DNA of 64,000 nt from Azonexus sp. (GTDB taxonomy: Bacteria; Pseudomonadota; Gammaproteobacteria; Burkholderiales; Rhodocyclaceae). The notes beneath the pieces were generated by a model that did not search any database, was not told where the DNA came from, and saw only the letters and a list, made by a program, of their open reading frames with translations. A program made the translations under genes and the position numbers. The DNA is taken from NCBI GenBank assembly GCA_030691385.1, contig JAUYEI010000007.1, positions 1 through 64,000 on the forward strand, in the 5' to 3' direction. Shown here piece after piece: positions 59,570-64,000 of this stretch; positions within the stretch are counted from its first letter, which is position 1, and every line of letters begins with the position of its first letter.

Positions 59570-60577
59570 ATGAAACGCACCACACTGTCTGTCGCCATTG
59601 CACTGCTTTCCGGCGCCATCATCAGCCAGTCTGTCATGGCTGCCAGCAATGAACCGATCCAGCCGATCGCCCCAGCCAAGGTCACCAACCCGGCCCTGGT
59701 CGAACTGGGCAAGAAGCTCTATTTCGATCCACGCCTCTCCAAATCCGGCTTCATCTCCTGTAACTCCTGCCACAACCTGTCGATGGGCGGCACCGACAAC
59801 ATCAAGACCTCGGTTGGCCACAACTGGCAGGAAGGCCCGATCAATGCGCCGACCGTGCTCAATTCCAGCCTGAACGTCGCCCAGTTCTGGGACGGCCGTG
59901 CCGCCGACCTCAAGGCACAGGCAGGCGGTCCGATCGCCAACCCGGGTGAAATGGGTTTCAGCCACACGCTGGCGGTCAGCATGCTGCAAACCATCCCCGG
60001 CTACGTTACTGAATTCAAAAAAGCCTTCGGCTCCGAGACAGTCGATATCGACAAGGTAACCAAGGCCATCGCCGCCTTTGAAGAAACGCTGGTCACCCCG
60101 AACTCGCGCTTCGACAAGTGGCTCAAGGGCAACAAGAAGGCCATCACCAAGGACGAACTGGCCGGCTACCAGTTGTTCAAGGACAGCGGTTGCGTCGCCT
60201 GCCATAACGGCCCTGCCGTCGGCGGCAACTCCTTCCAGAAGATGGGTCTGGTCGAAGCCTACAAGACCTCCAGCCCGGCCGAAGGCCGCTCTGCCGTGAC
60301 CGGCAAGGATGCAGACCGCTTCAACTTCAAGGTGCCGACCTTGCGCAACGTTGAAATGACCTATCCGTACTTCCACGATGGCGCAGCCAACACGCTGCCG
60401 GAAGCGGTCGACACCATGGCCCGCATCCAGCTCGGCAAGAAGTTTTCGCCGGAAGAAAACGCCAAGGTCGTCGCCTTCCTGAAGACCCTGACCGGCGACC
60501 AGCCGAGCTTCAAGATGCCTATCCTGCCGCCGTCCTCCGATGCGACACCGCGTCCGACACCGTTCGAAAAGAAATAA
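59570..60577 (+). CDS. ccpA: Di-heme cytochrome c peroxidase
   Basis: CNSCHNLSMGG and CVACHNGPAVGG heme motifs; signal peptide. Confidence 0.95.
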   Translation: MKRTTLSVAIALLSGAIISQSVMAASNEPIQPIAPAKVTNPALVELGKKLYFDPRLSKSGFISCNSCHNLSMGGTDNIKTSVGHNWQEGPINAPTVLNSSLNVAQFWDGRAADLKAQAGGPIANPGEMGFSHTLAVSMLQTIPGYVTEFKKAFGSETVDIDKVTKAIAAFEETLVTPNSRFDKWLKGNKKAITKDELAGYQLFKDSGCVACHNGPAVGGNSFQKMGLVEAYKTSSPAEGRSAVTGKDADRFNFKVPTLRNVEMTYPYFHDGAANTLPEAVDTMARIQLGKKFSPEENAKVVAFLKTLTGDQPSFKMPILPPSSDATPRPTPFEKK

Positions 60578-60598
60578 CAAGCGCTCCAGAGAATCGAT

Positions 60599-60620
60599 GG
60601 GGGCTGCGGCCCCCGTTTTT
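60599..60620 (+). terminator. Rho-independent terminator after ccpA
   Basis: GGGGGC-TGCG-GCCCCC-GTTTTT. Confidence 0.9.
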
Positions 60621-60635
60621 CTTGGCCGTTTTTGT

Positions 60636-60649
60636 TTGATGATCATCAA
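60636..60649. promoter_or_regulatory. Perfect FNR/Anr box upstream of ccmA
   Basis: TTGAT-GATC-ATCAA, 60 bp upstream of ATG. Confidence 0.85.
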
Positions 60650-60708
60650 TCTGTCTGTACACTTGCGCGTTCATAATTTGCGCCTGATTTCTTTCGGTTT
60701 TTTCACAG

Positions 60709-61317
60709 ATGCTTGAAGCTGACAATCTGGAATGCGTGCGCGGCGAGCGCCGCCTGTTCGCAGGCCTCGGCTTCAGGCTGGAAGCCGGAGAACTGCTTTA
60801 TCTGCAAGGCAGGAACGGCGCCGGCAAGACCAGTCTGCTGCGCATGCTGATCGGCCTTCTGCCACCGGAAGCCGGCGAAATCCGCTGGAAGGGCCAACCG
60901 ATCAGGTCCGACGAATTCCGTGCCGATCTCTGCTACCTGGGCCATCTGAACGCCATCAAGGAAGAGCTCACGCCCCTCGAAAACCTGCTCGCCGCTGCCC
61001 GCCTGGCCGATGAAGAGCTGTCCGAAGACGATGCCATCGATGCGCTGGAACAGGTCGGCCTGGCCGGCCGCGAAGACCTCGCCTGCAAGTACCTCTCGCA
61101 AGGCCAGAAGCGCCGCGTCGCGCTGGCACGGCTGGTCAAGGAGAAGCGTCCGCTATGGATACTCGATGAACCTTTCGTCGCCCTCGACGTTGCCGCGGTC
61201 GACTGGCTGGCCGGCATCATTTCCGGCCATCTGCAACGTGGCGGCCTGGCCGTCATGACGACGCACCAGCTAGTGAATATCCCGGCCGGCACCGTGCGCG
61301 AATTGCGGCTCGGTTGA
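60709..61317 (+). CDS. ccmA: Heme exporter ATPase CcmA
   Basis: GRNGAGKTSLLRMLIGLL; LSQGQKRRVALARL. Confidence 0.95.
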   Translation: MLEADNLECVRGERRLFAGLGFRLEAGELLYLQGRNGAGKTSLLRMLIGLLPPEAGEIRWKGQPIRSDEFRADLCYLGHLNAIKEELTPLENLLAAARLADEELSEDDAIDALEQVGLAGREDLACKYLSQGQKRRVALARLVKEKRPLWILDEPFVALDVAAVDWLAGIISGHLQRGGLAVMTTHQLVNIPAGTVRELRLG

Positions 61318-61330
61318 GAGCGAGGCGCTG

Positions 61331-61999
61331 ATGTTCAAGATCATTTCTGCGGTCATTGGCCGCGATCTCAAACTGGCCATGCGCCGGCAGGCTGACATCG
61401 TCTCGGCACTGTTCTTCTTCGTCATCGTCGTCAGCCTCTTCCCGCTCGGCATCGGGCCGGAGCCCGACCTGCTGCGCAAGCTGGCGCCCGGCGTGCTGTG
61501 GGTCGCCGCGCTGCTCGCCACCATGCTCTCCTTGCCCCGGCTGTTCGCCGACGACCATCGCGACGGCACGCTCGAACAACTGGCGCTGGCCCCGCACCCG
61601 CTCGGGCTGGTGGTGACCGGCAAAGTGATTGCTCACTGGCTGGTCTCCGGCCTGCCCCTGGCGCTGATCGCCCCGGTCCTCGGTATCCAGTTCGACCTCT
61701 CGGCCGACGCTCTGGTCGTGCTGACCTTCGCCATCCTGCTCGGCACCCCGGCGCTGTCCGGCATAGGTGCCATCGGCGCCGCGCTGACCCTGGGCCTGCG
61801 CGGTGGCGGCATACTGCTTTCACTGCTCGTTCTGCCGCTCTACATCCCGGTGCTAATATTCGGCGCTGGCGCAGTGGATGCGACGGTGGCCGGACTCGGG
61901 GGAGAGGGCCACCTGTCACTGCTCGCCGCACTTACTTTTGCCTCACTTGGCTTCGCCCCCTGGGCGTCGGCCGCTGCCTTGAAGATCGCCCTCGAATGA
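61331..61999 (+). CDS. ccmB: Heme exporter CcmB
   Basis: 222 aa multi-TM, between ccmA and ccmC. Confidence 0.95.
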   Translation: MFKIISAVIGRDLKLAMRRQADIVSALFFFVIVVSLFPLGIGPEPDLLRKLAPGVLWVAALLATMLSLPRLFADDHRDGTLEQLALAPHPLGLVVTGKVIAHWLVSGLPLALIAPVLGIQFDLSADALVVLTFAILLGTPALSGIGAIGAALTLGLRGGGILLSLLVLPLYIPVLIFGAGAVDATVAGLGGEGHLSLLAALTFASLGFAPWASAAALKIALE

Positions 62000-62751
62000 A
62001 AGATCGCTTCAATCTCTACCGCTTCGCCTCGCCCGCCACTTTCTACCCACTGGCCGGCACGCTGATTCCCTGGTTCGTCGCCCTATCGGTTGTCTTCGGC
62101 CTCGCCGGGCTATGGCTCGGCATGCTCGTCGCGCCGACCGACTTCCAGCAGGGCGAGGGCTACCGGATCATCTTCATCCACGTCCCGGCATCCTGGATGT
62201 CGATGTTCATCTATCTGATCATGGCCGGCTGGGCTGCCATCGGCCTGGCTTTCAACACCCGGCTGTCGGGCATGATGGCGCAGGCGCTGGCGCCGACCGG
62301 CGCGCTCATGGCCTTCCTCTCGCTATGGACCGGCGCCCTGTGGGGCAAGCCGATGTGGGGTGCGTGGTGGGTGTGGGATGCCCGCCTGACGTCCGAACTG
62401 ATCCTGCTCTTTCTCTACATCGGCTACATGGCCCTGACCGCCGCCATCGACGATGCCAAGCGGGCCGACAAGGCCGGTGGCCTGTTGCTGCTGGTCGGCG
62501 TCGTCAACATCCCGATCATCTATTTCTCGGTCAAATGGTGGAACACCCTGCACCAGGGCTCCAGCGTCAACCTGACCAAGTCCTCGATGGCTGAAACCAT
62601 GCTCTGGGGCATGCTGCTCATGGCCATGTGCTTCTGGATGTATTCGATTGCCATCGCCCTGATGCGCGTGCGGACCATCATGCTCGAACGCGAGCGCCAT
62701 ACCGACTGGGTCAAGGCCGAATTGCTGGGCAAGGCAGGGGAGGGGAAATGA
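61996..62751 (+). CDS. ccmC: Heme exporter CcmC
   Basis: WGKPMWGAWWVWDARLTSELILLFLYIGY. Confidence 0.96.
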   Translation: MKDRFNLYRFASPATFYPLAGTLIPWFVALSVVFGLAGLWLGMLVAPTDFQQGEGYRIIFIHVPASWMSMFIYLIMAGWAAIGLAFNTRLSGMMAQALAPTGALMAFLSLWTGALWGKPMWGAWWVWDARLTSELILLFLYIGYMALTAAIDDAKRADKAGGLLLLVGVVNIPIIYFSVKWWNTLHQGSSVNLTKSSMAETMLWGMLLMAMCFWMYSIAIALMRVRTIMLERERHTDWVKAELLGKAGEGK

Positions 62752-62936
62752 TCCACTGGAACAGTTTTGCCGACTTCATCGCCATGGGCGGCTATGGCTT
62801 TTACGTCTGGGGCTCGTTCGGTCTCACCGCGCTGATCATGATTGTTGAACCGATCGTCGTCGTCCGCAATCGAAAGAGCACCATCGCCCGTCTCAAGCGC
62901 CAGTTGCGCGCCGAAACAAGGAACACCGCAGAATGA
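62748..62936 (+). CDS. ccmD: CcmD
   Basis: [28 protein letters not shown]. Confidence 0.9.
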   Translation: MIHWNSFADFIAMGGYGFYVWGSFGLTALIMIVEPIVVVRNRKSTIARLKRQLRAETRNTAE

Positions 62937-63418
62937 AATCCCGTCACAAGAAACTCGCCCTGATCGGCGGCGCTCTGGCCATCATCGGCATCATCGCCGC
63001 GCTGGTTTTGAACGCCCTGAACAGCAATATCGCGCTCTACATCACGCCGACTGATGTCGCTGCGGGCAAAGCACCCAAGGACAAGCTCTTCCGTATCGGC
63101 GGGCTGGTCAAGGAGGGCAGCATCAGCCGCCAGGCCGACGGGGTAACGATCAGCTTCGCGATTACCGACACCGAAAAGGAAATTCCGGTGCACTACAAGG
63201 GCATCCTGCCTGATCTCTTCAAGGAGGGCAAAGGCGCCGTTGCCCAGGGCAAGCTCAATGGCGAAGGTACCTTCATGGCCACCGAAGTGCTGGCCAAGCA
63301 TGACGAAAACTACATGCCGCCGGAAGCCGCCAAGGCCGTCGACGACGCCCAGGCACGCGCCGCCGGCAAGCACGTTTCCCCATCCTCCTCTGGCGACAAG
63401 CCGAAAGCGAGCTACTGA
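62933..63418 (+). CDS. ccmE: CcmE heme chaperone
   Basis: [27 protein letters not shown]-type motif; [12 protein letters not shown] heme histidine region. Confidence 0.96.
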   Translation: MKSRHKKLALIGGALAIIGIIAALVLNALNSNIALYITPTDVAAGKAPKDKLFRIGGLVKEGSISRQADGVTISFAITDTEKEIPVHYKGILPDLFKEGKGAVAQGKLNGEGTFMATEVLAKHDENYMPPEAAKAVDDAQARAAGKHVSPSSSGDKPKASY

Positions 63419-63420
63419 GC

Positions 63421-64000
63421 ATGATTCCCGAACTCGGCCATTTCGCCCTGATCCTCGCCGCACTGGTGTCGCTCATTCTCGGCACCCTGCCGCTGCTCGG
63501 CGCCCACAACAACCGTATGGCCTGGGTTGCCGTCGCCCGTCCGGCCGCTTCGGCCATGGCGCTGCTCGTCACTTTCTCCTTCGCCTGCCTGACGCAGGCC
63601 TTCGTGAGCAACGATTTCTCCGTGGTCTATGTCGCCCAGCACTCCAACACGCTGCTGCCGCTGCAGTACCGCGTCGCTGCGGTATGGGGCGGGCATGAAG
63701 GCTCTCTGCTGCTGTGGATGCTGATGCTGACCTGGTGGGCCTTCGGCGTTGCCATGCTGTCGAAGCAGTTGCCGGAAACAATGGTGGCCCGCGTCCTCGG
63801 CACCCTCGGCTTGGTCGCCTTCGGCTTCCTGCTCTTCATCCTGATCACTTCCAGCCCCTTCGAGCGCCTGCTGCCGGCGGCGGCCGAAGGGCGCGACCTC
63901 AATCCGCTGCTGCAGGATTTCGGCCTGATCATCCATCCGCCGCTGCTCTACATGGGCTATGTCGGTTTCTCGGTCGCTTTTGCCTTCGCCATTGCGGCGC
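63421..64000 (+). CDS. ccmF: CcmF, truncated by window end
   Basis: MIPELGHFALILAALVSLILGTLPLLGAHN ... WGGHEGSLLLWMLMLTWWAFGVAM. Confidence 0.95.
   Translation, partial: MIPELGHFALILAALVSLILGTLPLLGAHNNRMAWVAVARPAASAMALLVTFSFACLTQAFVSNDFSVVYVAQHSNTLLPLQYRVAAVWGGHEGSLLLWMLMLTWWAFGVAMLSKQLPETMVARVLGTLGLVAFGFLLFILITSSPFERLLPAAAEGRDLNPLLQDFGLIIHPPLLYMGYVGFSVAFAFAIAA

Noticed and set aside
1-64000. CRISPR arrays, tRNA or rRNA genes, intact IS transposases
   Set aside because: None seen: no regularly spaced direct repeats, no cloverleaf-like or rRNA sequence recognised, no complete transposase ORF.

Overview
GC-rich betaproteobacterial chromosome segment; gene content suggests a Rhodocyclaceae-like organism (inference, no search run). 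Main content is a roughly 40 kb hydrogen-metabolism region. It holds an H2-sensing regulatory hydrogenase (hupUV/hoxBC type) with its sigma54 response regulator and a probable hupT kinase, a Hyb-type hydrogenase (hybOABC plus maturation genes), a HupSL/HyaAB-type uptake hydrogenase with the CTCC signature of O2-tolerant enzymes and its hupCDFGHIJK set, hypABFCDE and hypX, and nickel supply genes (NiCoT permease, nikR). Flanks hold ubiJ/ubiE, a 1291-aa FAD/Fe-S oxidoreductase, chrA, ilvA, an NnrS/hemerythrin pair, a Usp/CPA antiporter block, an AbrB/PIN toxin-antitoxin pair, a CBS-PAS-GGDEF-EAL-CZB protein, oxyR, ccpA and ccmABCDEF. The most unusual signal is a short dispersed repeat, consensus about TTTCAATTTTGGCCNTTTTTTCCGGTTGACCGTGGNAATC. 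I found about 12 copies by eye. Eight lie inside or at the ends of unrelated protein-coding genes, read through in at least two frames on one strand and once on the other, often without obvious length change; hypF alone carries two. Two copies are a long form with an 18-20 bp internal module. This resembles either protein-invading elements (as in Rickettsia RPEs) or an uptake-sequence-like motif (GC-rich core plus two AT tracts about 11 bp apart), and I do not recognise it as a described family. Other notable items: a 162-bp near-palindrome between hypF and hybO, inverted repeats splitting hypE from hypD, a single in-frame TAG in a nucleotidyltransferase-fold gene, a 23-bp inverted repeat pair around a 201-bp segment upstream of uspA, and well-formed NikR, sigma54, OxyR and FNR sites. 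All coordinates and alignments were made by eye.
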